The notes beneath the pieces are model-generated. The model made no database searches, was not told the DNA's origin, and saw only the letters and a program-made list of their open reading frames with translations. Below are positions 26,006 to 36,930 of a stretch of DNA of 64,000 nucleotides, piece after piece; position 1 is the stretch's first letter; every line of letters begins with the position of its first letter. The translations under genes and the position numbers were made by a program. Source of the stretch: LMUY01 sp965199095 (GTDB lineage Bacteria > Pseudomonadota > Alphaproteobacteria > Acetobacterales > Acetobacteraceae); NCBI GenBank assembly GCA_965199095.1, contig CBDAQM010000006.1:372001-436000 (forward strand), read 5' to 3'.

Positions 26006-26793
26006 GCGCCGGCCACCGCGCGGCGGGTCATCACCCCGATCAGGTGGGCGCGGTACTCCGCGCTGGCGTGGATGTCGCTGTTCAGCCCGTCCGCCGGCGT
26101 CACGATGTCCTTGATCGCGTCGGCGGACCAGTTTGCCGTCAGCGCCTGCTCCATCGCCGTGTGGCGGAACACGCCGTCCTGCGCCGCGCCGGTGATCGCC
26201 ACGCGCACGCCGGCCGGCCCCTTGGCCACGAACACGCCCACCATGGCGTAGCGCGACGCCGGGTTGCGGAACTTCTCGTAGTTGCTCTTCTCCGGGATCG
26301 GGAACTCGACCGCCGTGATCAACTCGTCCGGCGCCAGGGCGGTCGTGAACATGCCCTGGAAATACGCGTCGATCGGGATGCGGCGCTTGTCGGTCACCAC
26401 GGTCGCGCCGATCGCCAGCGCCGCCGCCGGGTAGCAGGCGGACGGGTCGTTGTTGGCCAGCGACCCTCCCATCGTGCCGCGATGCCGCACCTGGGTGTCG
26501 CCGATCCAGGACGCCATCTTGGCCAGGCCGGGGATGCGTGCCTGGATATCCGGGTGGGACATGATGGCGTTGTGGTTGGTCATCGCGCCGATGGTGATCT
26601 TGTCCGCCGCGGCGGTGATCCCCTCCAGGCCCAGCCTGTGCAGGTCCACGATGACGGATGGCTTGTTGAGCCGCTGCTTCAGCACCGGAATGAAGGTCTG
26701 ACCGCCGGCGAGCGCCTTGGCCTCCATGTCGTCGCCCAGCATCTTGGTGGCGTCGGCGATGGTGCCGGGCGTCTGGAATGCGAAATCGTACAT
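26002..26793 (-). CDS. coxM: FAD-binding subunit of a molybdenum hydroxylase (CoxM type)
   Basis: Medium subunit (263 residues) of a xanthine oxidase / CO dehydrogenase-family enzyme; carries FAD between the iron-sulfur and molybdopterin subunits. The FAD-binding ALAGGQTFIPVLKQRL motif is near residue 30 and IGDTQVRHRGTMGGSLANNDPSACYPAAALA near 95-125. It is 10 bases downstream of the CoxS gene and its stop overlaps the DadA-like frame. The large catalytic subunit is not in the window, so the pair probably works with a CoxL encoded elsewhere or has another partner. Confidence 0.9.
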   Translation of the reverse strand: MYDFAFQTPGTIADATKMLGDDMEAKALAGGQTFIPVLKQRLNKPSVIVDLHRLGLEGITAAADKITIGAMTNHNAIMSHPDIQARIPGLAKMASWIGDTQVRHRGTMGGSLANNDPSACYPAAALAIGATVVTDKRRIPIDAYFQGMFTTALAPDELITAVEFPIPEKSNYEKFRNPASRYAMVGVFVAKGPAGVRVAITGAAQDGVFRHTAMEQALTANWSADAIKDIVTPADGLNSDIHASAEYRAHLIGVMTRRAVAGA

Positions 26794-26803
26794 CGGACGT
26801 CCC

Positions 26804-27295
<492 letters not shown>

Positions 27296-27353
27296 GACGT
27301 GTCTCCTCGTTTCGCGTTCTGTTCGATAAGAGTGTGGCGGCACGCTGGGTTGG

Positions 27354-28232
27354 TCAAGTCGACGCGGATGGCAACCGCAACAGCGTCTCGCCCATGCGGA
27401 TCGTCATACCCTCTTTCAGGTCCGGCGCCAGGCTGAACCCGGCGGGGGCGAACACGATGATGGTGGACCCGTGCTCAAACCAGCCCATTTCCGCCCCCTT
27501 CTGGAAAGGCGCGTCGCAATTATAGCTCCGGCGGACCCGGCGCTCCCGCCCCACGGGCATATCCAGGAAGGTCAGCCGGATGCCCGCCACCAGGATCGCG
27601 GCCACGGCCACCAGCGTCACGGCGTGTCCCGTGCCGGGCAGGATGGTTTTGATCACCGCCCGTTCGTTGCGGCAGAATAGCCGCTTGACGCGTTTCAGCG
27701 TCACCGGATTGACGTTCCAGGTGTCGCCGAAGATGTGGGTGACGCCCGATACCCGGCAGTCATGCGGCGCATGGAAGCGATGGTACATCCCGGCGGTGAG
27801 CCGCAGGGTCACGTAGCAGCCATCCCGGAATGCGTCCGCCTCGGCCGCGTCGCCCAGCAAGTCCGCGACCGCATAGGGCAGCCCCTTCACCTGCAGCACC
27901 TGCCCGTCCAGCACCTGGCCCGCGGCGCCGACGATGCCGTCGCACGGGCTGGTCAGCACCGCCGGGTCCATCGCCACCGGGCGCGCGCCGTCCTTCAACT
28001 GCCGGGTGAAGCAATGATGCATGCTGCGGAAGCGTGTCTCCTTCGCCTCGTCCAGGTCGAGCTCGGAGAAGAATCGCCAGACCCGCAGGGACCCGGCGCA
28101 GACCCAGGGATGTTCCAGCTTGCTGAACCAGCCCATCGCCTGCGTCGCCAGCCGCCGCGGCATGGCGTTGGTGAGCAGGAAGTTCAGGTCATCCTGCTGC
28201 AAAATCTTCATGATCGCGGTCCGCGCGGTCAT
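27354..28232 (-). CDS. psd: Phosphatidylserine decarboxylase
   Basis: Pyruvoyl enzyme making phosphatidylethanolamine from phosphatidylserine at the inner membrane. The 292-residue frame (ATG 28232-28230, MTARTAIMK) has the catalytic Asp in SPCDGIV (Asp-98), His in HRFHAPHD (near 151-154), and the self-cleavage site as HGST at 254-257, with Ser-256 expected to become the pyruvoyl group. The usual motif is LGST, so His replaces Leu. The longer Psd type with an N-terminal extension (LLTNAMPRRLATQAMGWFS) fits. It is divergent from the aminotransferase gene, 29 bases apart, so one short region controls both. Confidence 0.93.
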   Translation of the reverse strand: MTARTAIMKILQQDDLNFLLTNAMPRRLATQAMGWFSKLEHPWVCAGSLRVWRFFSELDLDEAKETRFRSMHHCFTRQLKDGARPVAMDPAVLTSPCDGIVGAAGQVLDGQVLQVKGLPYAVADLLGDAAEADAFRDGCYVTLRLTAGMYHRFHAPHDCRVSGVTHIFGDTWNVNPVTLKRVKRLFCRNERAVIKTILPGTGHAVTLVAVAAILVAGIRLTFLDMPVGRERRVRRSYNCDAPFQKGAEMGWFEHGSTIIVFAPAGFSLAPDLKEGMTIRMGETLLRLPSAST

Positions 28233-28261
28233 GGGATAGTCCCGCGGTTGCGGGGAGTCGT

Positions 28262-29956
28262 GTGTTGGCGGCATTTTTGCTGAGCGTTGCGGGCTACATG
28301 ACCGGGGGCGCGGCCGCCCTTGGCGCGCTGGTTGCGAAGGGCAAGCCGCGGCTGGACCTGTCCCGGGCGAAGCACCGCTCGCTGACCGGCCATGCCCGCA
28401 TGGCCCGCCGGGTCGCCCGGCTGATCCCGTTCTACGATTACGGTGAGGACCAGTTCTTTTCCTGCGACGACCCGCCGCCGGAGGTCACCGCCCGCCGCCG
28501 CGAGGCATTCCTGCGCCTGTCGCATCTTTACCGCGAGCGCTTCGCCAAGACCGCTGCACTCACCAAGGAGGCAGCGAGCGGCATTTCCGACCTGCAGTTC
28601 ACGGGCACGTATCGCGTTCCATTCCAGTTCAGCCGCCTTGTCCGCCAACACCTCACCGCCGGGTCCTTCCTGGCGTCGTCGTCCGGCGTGACCTTCACCG
28701 ACCTCGACGGGAACGTCTTCTACGACCTGACCGGCGCCTATGGCGTGAACCTTTTTGGCCAGGATTTTTACAAGGCCTGCATCGACCGCGGCGCCGACCG
28801 GGTGCGGGATCTGGGGCCGGTGCTCGGCTCGTACCACCCGGTCGTGGCCGACAACGTGGCCCGGCTGCGCACCATTTCCGGGCTGGACGAGGTCTCTTTC
28901 CATATGTCGGGGACGGAGGCGGTGATGCAGGCGGTGCGCCTGGCACGCTACCACACCGGCCGCAGCCACCTGGTGCGGTTTTGCGGCGCGTATCACGGCT
29001 GGTGGGGCGACGTGCAGCCCGGCATCGGCAACCCGCAGCCCGCGAACGAGACCTACACGCTGGCCGAGATGTCCGACCGCACGCTGAGCGTCCTGCGACG
29101 GCGGCGGAACATTGCCTGCGTCCTGGTCAATCCGCTCCAGGCGCTGCACCCGAATGCCGGGGCGCCGGCCGACACGTCGCTGGTCGATAGCGGGCGGCGG
29201 GCACACGCGGACCGCGCCGCCTATGCCGAATGGCTGAAGCAATTGCGCGCCGTGTGCGATAAGCGCAGCATCGTGCTGATCTTCGACGAGGTGTTCGTCG
29301 GCTTCCGCCTGGCCAAGCATGGCGCGCGCGCGTATTTCGGCGTCCAGCCGGACCTCGTGACCTATGGCAAAAGCCTGGGCGGCGGCCTTCCGGTGGGTGT
29401 GCTGTGCGGCCGCAAGACGCTGATGAAGCGGTTCCGGGACGACCGCCCGGCGGATATCTGCTTCGCCCGTGGTACGTTCAACGCGCATCCCTACGTCATG
29501 GGCGCGATGGCGGAATTCCTGCAACAGATCGAGCAACCCGAGATCCAGGACATCTATCGCACGCTGGACCAGACCTGGGACGACCGGGCGATGCTGCTGA
29601 ACGACCGCCTCGCCGCCGAGGGGCTTCCAGTCGCGGTGGCGAACCTGTCGTCGATCTGGACGGTCAACTACACCCGTCCCTCGCGCTATAACTGGCTGCT
29701 GCAATACTACCTGCGTGCCGAGGGCGTCGCGCTGAGCTGGGTCGGCACCGGCCGCCTCATCTTCACCCTGACCTACACCGACGCCGACTTTGCCGAGGTG
29801 GTCGAGCGGTTCGTGGCGGCATGCCGCGCGATGCAGCGCGATGGCTGGTGGTGGTCCGATGAGAAGGTCACCAACCGGTGGATCAAGCGTCGCATCCTGC
29901 GCGAACTGGTCGGGGCCGCGCTGGGCAGGCGCCAGCGCGGCCCATCCAGCCCCTAA
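28262..29956 (+). CDS. Class III PLP aminotransferase with N-terminal membrane segment
   Basis: Fold-type I aminotransferase of 564 residues, related to glutamate-1-semialdehyde aminomutase. The PLP lysine is in TYGKSLGGGLPVG (Lys-370), the Asp that binds the pyridine nitrogen in IFDEVFVGFR (Asp-342), and CGAYHGWWGDVQPG is the cofactor-phosphate/tyrosine region. The first 25 residues are hydrophobic and about 110 more precede the catalytic fold, so it is roughly 130 residues longer than a normal GSAM and probably membrane-bound. GTG 28262 is used as start; TTG 28265 is the alternative. Divergent from psd and convergent with a membrane protein gene, 4 bases overlapping. Substrate unknown; an amino-lipid or lipid aldehyde is only a guess. 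Confidence 0.85.
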   Translation: MLAAFLLSVAGYMTGGAAALGALVAKGKPRLDLSRAKHRSLTGHARMARRVARLIPFYDYGEDQFFSCDDPPPEVTARRREAFLRLSHLYRERFAKTAALTKEAASGISDLQFTGTYRVPFQFSRLVRQHLTAGSFLASSSGVTFTDLDGNVFYDLTGAYGVNLFGQDFYKACIDRGADRVRDLGPVLGSYHPVVADNVARLRTISGLDEVSFHMSGTEAVMQAVRLARYHTGRSHLVRFCGAYHGWWGDVQPGIGNPQPANETYTLAEMSDRTLSVLRRRRNIACVLVNPLQALHPNAGAPADTSLVDSGRRAHADRAAYAEWLKQLRAVCDKRSIVLIFDEVFVGFRLAKHGARAYFGVQPDLVTYGKSLGGGLPVGVLCGRKTLMKRFRDDRPADICFARGTFNAHPYVMGAMAEFLQQIEQPEIQDIYRTLDQTWDDRAMLLNDRLAAEGLPVAVANLSSIWTVNYTRPSRYNWLLQYYLRAEGVALSWVGTGRLIFTLTYTDADFAEVVERFVAACRAMQRDGWWWSDEKVTNRWIKRRILRELVGAALGRRQRGPSSP

Positions 29957-30585
29957 CGGTGGGCTTCGGCAGGCTCGTGGTCGAAATCGTCCTCGCCATC
30001 CTGGCTGTCCGCACCGCGGCCGAACAGCGGGGCGATGGAGCGGTGGTATAGCTTGATGTCGTTGAACGGGTCGGTGATGATCTTGGTCGCCCAAACCAGC
30101 CCGGTCTGCATATCGCGCACGAAGAACAACTGGATCGTCCGGAACAACAGCCCGCCGACGCCGATCAGCAGCCATAGATTGCCGACATGCCGGGCGAACT
30201 CCATCTTGGTCGTCGCCGGCTGGCAGAGGCCGCCCAGTGTCGGGTCGATGACGAAGATCAGCGGGGACAGCGCCCAGACCGTCATCAGAACGATCTTGCG
30301 GCGTAGGTTGTAGCCGACCTTGATCTCCTCCTTGTACTCGTGCGTCGCCTGGTTGATGACGTCGTAATCCTTCGGCTCGAACACCAGGTGCCCGATCTGC
30401 CGGCTCGTCATGGAGATGAGCCAGGCGATGAGGGCGGCGATGGCCGGATCCTTGAACAGCATGGCGTAGGCGCAGACGAAGCTGATTGCGCTGAGCAAAT
30501 GCAGCGACTGGTTGATCTGGCTGTGGTGATAGTAGCGGTGGTCGTCCCAACGCTGGATCCGAAGCATATCAAGGAAGCTCGACAT
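29953..30585 (-). CDS. Membrane protein resembling the Mpo1/DUF962 family
   Basis: A 210-residue integral membrane protein with about four hydrophobic segments. YYHHSQINQSLHLLSAI (about residues 17-33) and MTSRQIGHLVFEPKDYD (about 59-75) match the spacing of the His/Asn and GH.xFE motifs of Mpo1-like proteins; yeast Mpo1 is an iron dioxygenase that alpha-oxidises 2-hydroxy fatty acids from sphingoid base breakdown. The assignment is by motif only and is moderate. ATG 30585 has AAGGAA at good spacing. The gene ends inside the convergent aminotransferase stop and is downstream of pmtA on the same strand, so a lipid role is consistent with context. Confidence 0.6.
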   Translation of the reverse strand: MSSFLDMLRIQRWDDHRYYHHSQINQSLHLLSAISFVCAYAMLFKDPAIAALIAWLISMTSRQIGHLVFEPKDYDVINQATHEYKEEIKVGYNLRRKIVLMTVWALSPLIFVIDPTLGGLCQPATTKMEFARHVGNLWLLIGVGGLLFRTIQLFFVRDMQTGLVWATKIITDPFNDIKLYHRSIAPLFGRGADSQDGEDDFDHEPAEAHR

Positions 30586-30662
30586 GACTGTTCCTTTTAA
30601 GAAGGCATAGCTGAACGCAGCGACGCGGAAAGAAGGGTTGCAGACGGAGAAATTGGCTGAGC

Positions 30663-31322
30663 TCAGGGACCGGCATGCGCGTCAGCCACGCGCGCATATC
30701 GAAGCAGCCAGAAATGGCCGAGCGGCGGCAGGGCGCGCTTTTCCACCAGGCGCACGCCCGGCGTGGCCGCCACCCAGCGCTCATACCGCGCCCAGGGGAA
30801 CTCGGTCCGCCAGCCAAGGCGGCTGGTGATCGGCATCAGCAGCTTCTCGATGCCGCCGCGCAGGCCGCGCTCGGCGCCGATCCGGGTGGTGACGATGATC
30901 TCGCCGCCGGGCCGGGTGACGCGGACGAACTCATTGAGCGCCTGTTCGGGGTTGGGGATGGCGGTGACGACGTATTGCGCCACGACCACGTCGAAGGAGG
31001 CTGCGGGGTAGGTCAGCTTTTCCGCATCCATGACGGCGATGGACTGGACATGGTCCATGCCCTGGTCCCTCACCCGCTCACGGGCTTTCTCCAGCATGGC
31101 CTCCGAGATGTCGATGCCGACGACCCGGCTGGTGCTGGAGTAGCTGGACAGCGATAAGCCGGTGCCGACGCCCACCTCCAGGATGCGGCCGCCGATGCGC
31201 TCGGCAGCGACCACGGCAGCACGGCGTCCCTGCCGGAACACCGGGCCAAAGACGATGTCGTAGACAGGAGCCCATCGGCCGTATGCCGCGGCAACCTGGT
31301 CGGTTTCCATCACTGCTGCCAT
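30663..31322 (-). CDS. pmtA: Phosphatidylethanolamine N-methyltransferase, PmtA type
   Basis: SAM-dependent enzyme that converts phosphatidylethanolamine stepwise to phosphatidylcholine, a lipid common in alphaproteobacteria. The 219-residue protein starts MAAVMETDQVAAAYGRWAPVYD, the typical PmtA N-terminus. It has motif I LEVGVGTGLSL, the acidic loop GIDISEAML, and VTRPGGEIIVTTRIG, and it lacks membrane spans, as in the Rhodobacter-type enzyme. ATG 31322 is favoured by the GAGG spacing; ATG 31328 adds two residues. With psd nearby it completes a PS to PE to PC route. Confidence 0.85.
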   Translation of the reverse strand: MAAVMETDQVAAAYGRWAPVYDIVFGPVFRQGRRAAVVAAERIGGRILEVGVGTGLSLSSYSSTSRVVGIDISEAMLEKARERVRDQGMDHVQSIAVMDAEKLTYPAASFDVVVAQYVVTAIPNPEQALNEFVRVTRPGGEIIVTTRIGAERGLRGGIEKLLMPITSRLGWRTEFPWARYERWVAATPGVRLVEKRALPPLGHFWLLRYARVADAHAGP

Positions 31323-31328
31323 TCGCAT

Positions 31329-31737
31329 CCCTCACCTTGGTCGCAGGCAGCCTGCAGAAGTGGAAGACTCGTCCAGTCTGCGCCGCGTGCGGTCCGTCGG
31401 TGACGTTGTGTTCAATTTCCATAGAAAAGCAATGCTATTCGGCGACCCTGCGTCTCACTCCACTGTCCCACTCGAAGTTAGTTCACAGTAATGAAGCAAA
31501 AACGTCATATTAAAGGTGGTTTGGACCGACTTCACCGGGTTGCGATGTCATGTTTTCTTCACAAACCATCACGGCTTGAGGCCGATCATGGCGAATCGCT
31601 TAGCAGCGCACCGCCTAGGCGATGTCCGCACCGTTCCACGCACCTCCCGCCGTGCTCTGCGCCGAATACGTCAGCCTTCAGGGCTTAGGGAAACAAAGCG
31701 ACCAATTAGGACGTAGCGCCTGCATCAACGACCGTGC
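31329..31737. other. Intergenic region, no gene supported
   Basis: About 410 bases of lower GC than the surroundings between pmtA and livF, both on the minus strand. Two overlapping plus-strand frames of about 65 codons occur here, but they lack a convincing ribosome binding site, the codon usage is not like neighbouring genes, and they resemble no family I know. It probably holds the pmtA promoter and the end of the liv operon transcript. I see no strong hairpin. Confidence 0.5.
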
Positions 31738-32476
31738 CTAGGCGACGGCCATCTCGCCGAGATAGGCCTCCCGGATGACGGGGTTCACCCGCAACTCCGC
31801 CGCCGATCCGGAGAGCACCACCTGCCCGGTTTGCAGCACGTAGGCCCGGTGGGCGATCTGCAACGCCATGTTGGCGTTCTGCTCCACCATGAAGATCGTC
31901 ATGCCCTGGGCGTTGATCGCCTGGATGGTGGCGAAGGTCTGCTCCACGAACAGGGGGGACAAGCCCATCGACGGCTCATCCATGCAGATCAGCCGGGGGC
32001 GAGCCATCAGCGCCCGGCCGATCGCCACCATCTGTTGCTCCCCGCCCGACAGCGTGCCGGCGAGTTGGCTGCGCCGTTCCTTCACCCGGGGGAACAGGGC
32101 ATAGACCCGATCGAGATCCTGGTCGAACTCCGGCCCCTTCTTCCGGGTATAGGCGCCCATCTCCAGGTTCTCGAACACCGTCATGCGGGAGAACAGGCGT
32201 CGTGCCTCCAGCACCGGGGCGAGGCCGCGGCGCACCCGCTCCGCGGTGGAGAGCCGTTCGATCGGCTTGCCGTCGAACAGCACGGTCCCGGTGGTTGGGC
32301 GCACGATGCCCATGATCGTCTTCATCGTGGTGGATTTGCCGCACGCATTGCCGCCCAGCAGGCACACGATCTCCCCGGCGGCGATGCTGTAGTTCACATC
32401 CTTCAGGACATGCAGGTCACCGTAATGCGTGTTGACGTTGCGGAATTCCAGCAGGGCGGGCGAGCCGACGGTCGCG

Positions 32477-32484
<8 letters not shown>
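31738..32484 (-). CDS. livF: Branched-chain amino acid ABC transporter ATPase LivF
   Basis: Second ATPase of the Liv importer, 248 residues. Walker A is unusual in carrying Cys (GGNACGKSTTMK), the signature is LSGGEQQMVAIGRALM and Walker B LICMDEPSMGLSP. Start at TTG 32484-32482, with AAGGA upstream and an 8-base overlap with the LivM-LivG gene, so the two are coupled. Last gene in the operon SBP-livH-livMG-livF. Confidence 0.94.
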
Positions 32485-34488
<2,004 letters not shown>

Positions 34489-34489
<1 letters not shown>

Positions 34490-35418
34490 CAGGATTTATT
34501 CGGCGCCACGCGCCCCAGCAATCCGGCCGGCCGGAACACCAGCACCAGCACCAGCAAGGAGAAGATGATGACGTCCGTCCAGCGCACGGCCACGACCTGG
34601 CCGCTCAGCGTCTCGATCAGCCCGATGATCATGCCCCCCAGCATGGCGCCGGGCACGTTGCCGATCCCGCCCAGCACGGCCGCGGTGAAGGCGCGCAGCC
34701 CGGCGCTGTAGCCGATGACGAAGCTGGTGAAGTTGTAATAGAGGCCGAACACCATGCCCCCTGCCCCCGCCAGGGCAGAGCCGATGAAGAAGGCCATCAT
34801 GATCACGCGGTCGACCTCCACCCCCATCATCCGGGCGGCCTCCGGATCCTGTGCCGTGGCGCGCATCGCCTTGCCCATCTTGCTGCGCCGGGTGAAGACG
34901 AACAGCGCCAGCATCAGCACCAGGGAGATCACCCAGATCAGGATCTCACGCAGCCGGAGCACCGCGCCGCCGATGGCGAAGGTCACCGGCGGCAGCGGAT
35001 TGGGGTAATTCTTCGTGTCCGCCCCCAGGAACAGCAGCACCACGTTGAACAGGATGTAGGACACGCCGATCGTGGTGATCATCGCCGACGGCCCCTTCAC
35101 GCCGCGCAACGGCCGCAGCGACAGCCGCTCGATCACGACGCCGAGAACACCGCACCCGACCATGGTCACGGCCAGGGCTATGACCAGCACGCTGACCAGT
35201 GGCCACCCGCTCAGTACCGTGTCCTGCCCCGACACGCCCAGCGCTTGCAAGACGTAGAGCGCGATGAAAGACCCCACCATGAAGACGTTGAAGTGGGCGA
35301 AGTTGATCAGCTCCATAATGCCATAAACCAGCGTGAAGCCCAGGGCGATGAGCGCATACATCGCCCCGAGGCTCACACCGTTGATGATCTGCTGGACGAG
35401 GAGGTCGGTCGACGTCAC
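34489..35418 (-). CDS. livH: Branched-chain amino acid ABC transporter permease LivH
   Basis: Inner-membrane permease of 309 residues, with about eight hydrophobic segments. QQIINGVSLGAMYALIALGFTLVYGIMELINFAHF is the standard LivH opening, and RATAQDPEAARMMGVEVDRV is the EAA-like loop for the ATPase. GTG 35418-35416 is chosen as start, since it begins the homology 10 bases after the binding-protein stop; the frame upstream to 35496 lies in that gene. It ends overlapping livMG. Confidence 0.94.
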
Positions 35419-35428
35419 CGGGGCAGGC

Positions 35429-36658
35429 TCAGCTCGTGGGCGCCACGCCGATGTATTTGTACTGCGCCGCCACGTCGTCGAGCGGGGCGCTGTCATCCTT
35501 ATTGACCTGGAACACGCTGACGACCTTGCTGTTCACATCCCCGTTCTCGTCGAAGCTGATGCTGCCTTGCAACGTGTTGAACTTGCCGGCTTGGATGGCG
35601 TCGCGCACCGCGTCGCGGGTGACCGGCTTGCCCGTCGCGGCCACGGTCTTGATCGCGTCGATGATGACGGTCGCGGCGTCGTAGGAGGTGATGGAGTAGT
35701 CCTCCGGCGCGGCGCCATACTTCTTTTTAAAAGCAGCGGTCCATGTCGCGAGCTTGGTGTCCCCTATCATGTGCGGCGCGGCAATCGTGGCATACCAGCC
35801 TTCGATGGCCGGGAAACCGGCGCCCTTCAACAGGTCGCCGCCATAGATGCCGTCGCCGCCGCCCTTCTTGATGGTCGGAACGATGTCATAGGCTTGCTTG
35901 ATCAACTTCACGCCCGCCGTGCCGACGCCGCCGTAATACAGGCTGTCCGCATTCAACGACTTGATCTTCGTCAGGATGGCGGAGTAGTCGGCGGCCTTCG
36001 GGTCCAACTGGTCGCGGCCCAGCACCTTGACGCCCTTGTCCGCGATCCGCTTCTGGAAGGCATCCGCCATCCCGACGCCGTAGGCGCCCTGGTCGTCGAG
36101 CACGTAGATCGCCTTGACGCCCAGCTTCTCGGCAAAGAAATCCGCCATGTTCGGGCCTTGGAAGGCATCGGTCGTCACGGTGCGGAAGTAGATGGCCTTC
36201 CCGCCCGGACGATACTGTGCGGCGAATTTCGGGTCCGTCAGGTCCGGGTTGGTGGAGGACGGCGTGATGATCGCGAGGTCACCCATGCTCAGGATCGGCG
36301 CCATCGCCTTGCCCGCGCCGCTCATCTGCGGCCCGACTGCGCCCACGACGTCCCGGTCGGAGACGAACTTGCGGGCGTTGGTCGCCGCCTGGGCCGGGTC
36401 ATACTGGCCCGCGGTCGCCGTCGCGTCGTCCAGCACCATCGGCTCCAGCTTGTAGCCTTTCACCGTGCCCTTGGCGTTGGCTTCGTCGATCGCCATCAGC
36501 GCACCGTCCCGCATGCGCGCCGCACTCTCCGCATCGCCGCCTGTGAGGGAGAAGTTCAGCCCGATCTTGACGACCTTGTCGGCGGCGCGGGCGCCCCCGA
36601 GCGTCGACACCAGCGCGGTACCGGCAAGCAGGCCAACGGCAGAACGGCGAGTCATCAT
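35429..36658 (-). CDS. Branched-chain amino acid ABC transporter substrate-binding protein
   Basis: Type I periplasmic binding protein, 409 residues, first gene of the liv operon. A twin-arginine-like signal peptide (MMTRRSAVGLLAGTALVSTLGGARA) precedes the mature VVKIGLNFSLTGGDAES. GPQMSGAGKAMAPIL and ITPSSTNPDLT line the ligand cleft in this family. ATG 36658-36656 with AGGAG about 11 bases upstream; the frame upstream to 36931 has no homology. It is followed 10 bases later by livH. Actual ligand may be Leu/Ile/Val or another small solute. Confidence 0.92.
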   Translation of the reverse strand: MMTRRSAVGLLAGTALVSTLGGARAADKVVKIGLNFSLTGGDAESAARMRDGALMAIDEANAKGTVKGYKLEPMVLDDATATAGQYDPAQAATNARKFVSDRDVVGAVGPQMSGAGKAMAPILSMGDLAIITPSSTNPDLTDPKFAAQYRPGGKAIYFRTVTTDAFQGPNMADFFAEKLGVKAIYVLDDQGAYGVGMADAFQKRIADKGVKVLGRDQLDPKAADYSAILTKIKSLNADSLYYGGVGTAGVKLIKQAYDIVPTIKKGGGDGIYGGDLLKGAGFPAIEGWYATIAAPHMIGDTKLATWTAAFKKKYGAAPEDYSITSYDAATVIIDAIKTVAATGKPVTRDAVRDAIQAGKFNTLQGSISFDENGDVNSKVVSVFQVNKDDSAPLDDVAAQYKYIGVAPTS

Positions 36659-36930
36659 CGCGGGGACGCTCCTGAGGCATGAGGCTGACGCATGGACGAT
36701 ATGCGACAGTGAAACAGCGGAGCGAAATGCGCTAGAGGGAAAACGCAACGTCGACGTCTTCCTGACGCCGGACCATCCCTGATCGCGTCGGTTGCCGAAC
36801 CAAGCTATTCGCGGCGACACAAAGCCCTGCGACGGCTGCTGGTAAATTGCTTCCGCAGCGGTTGCGGCTTGCGTAGTCTGGCCGTGGCCGCTCTTGTCCA
36901 AGCCGACAGCCCTCTTCCGACAGGATCTCA
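36659..36930. promoter_or_regulatory. Divergent control region between liv operon and pleD-like gene
   Basis: The 272 bases between two divergent genes must hold both promoters. I see AGGAG before the binding-protein start and a purine-rich site (GACAGGATCTCA) before the ATG at 36931. No confident operator palindrome or sigma-54 box was found. Confidence 0.4.

Noticed and set aside
31491..31716. Two overlapping plus-strand frames of about 65 codons in the pmtA-livF gap
   Set aside because: No ribosome binding site, no family resemblance, and amino acid composition unlike coding sequence here.
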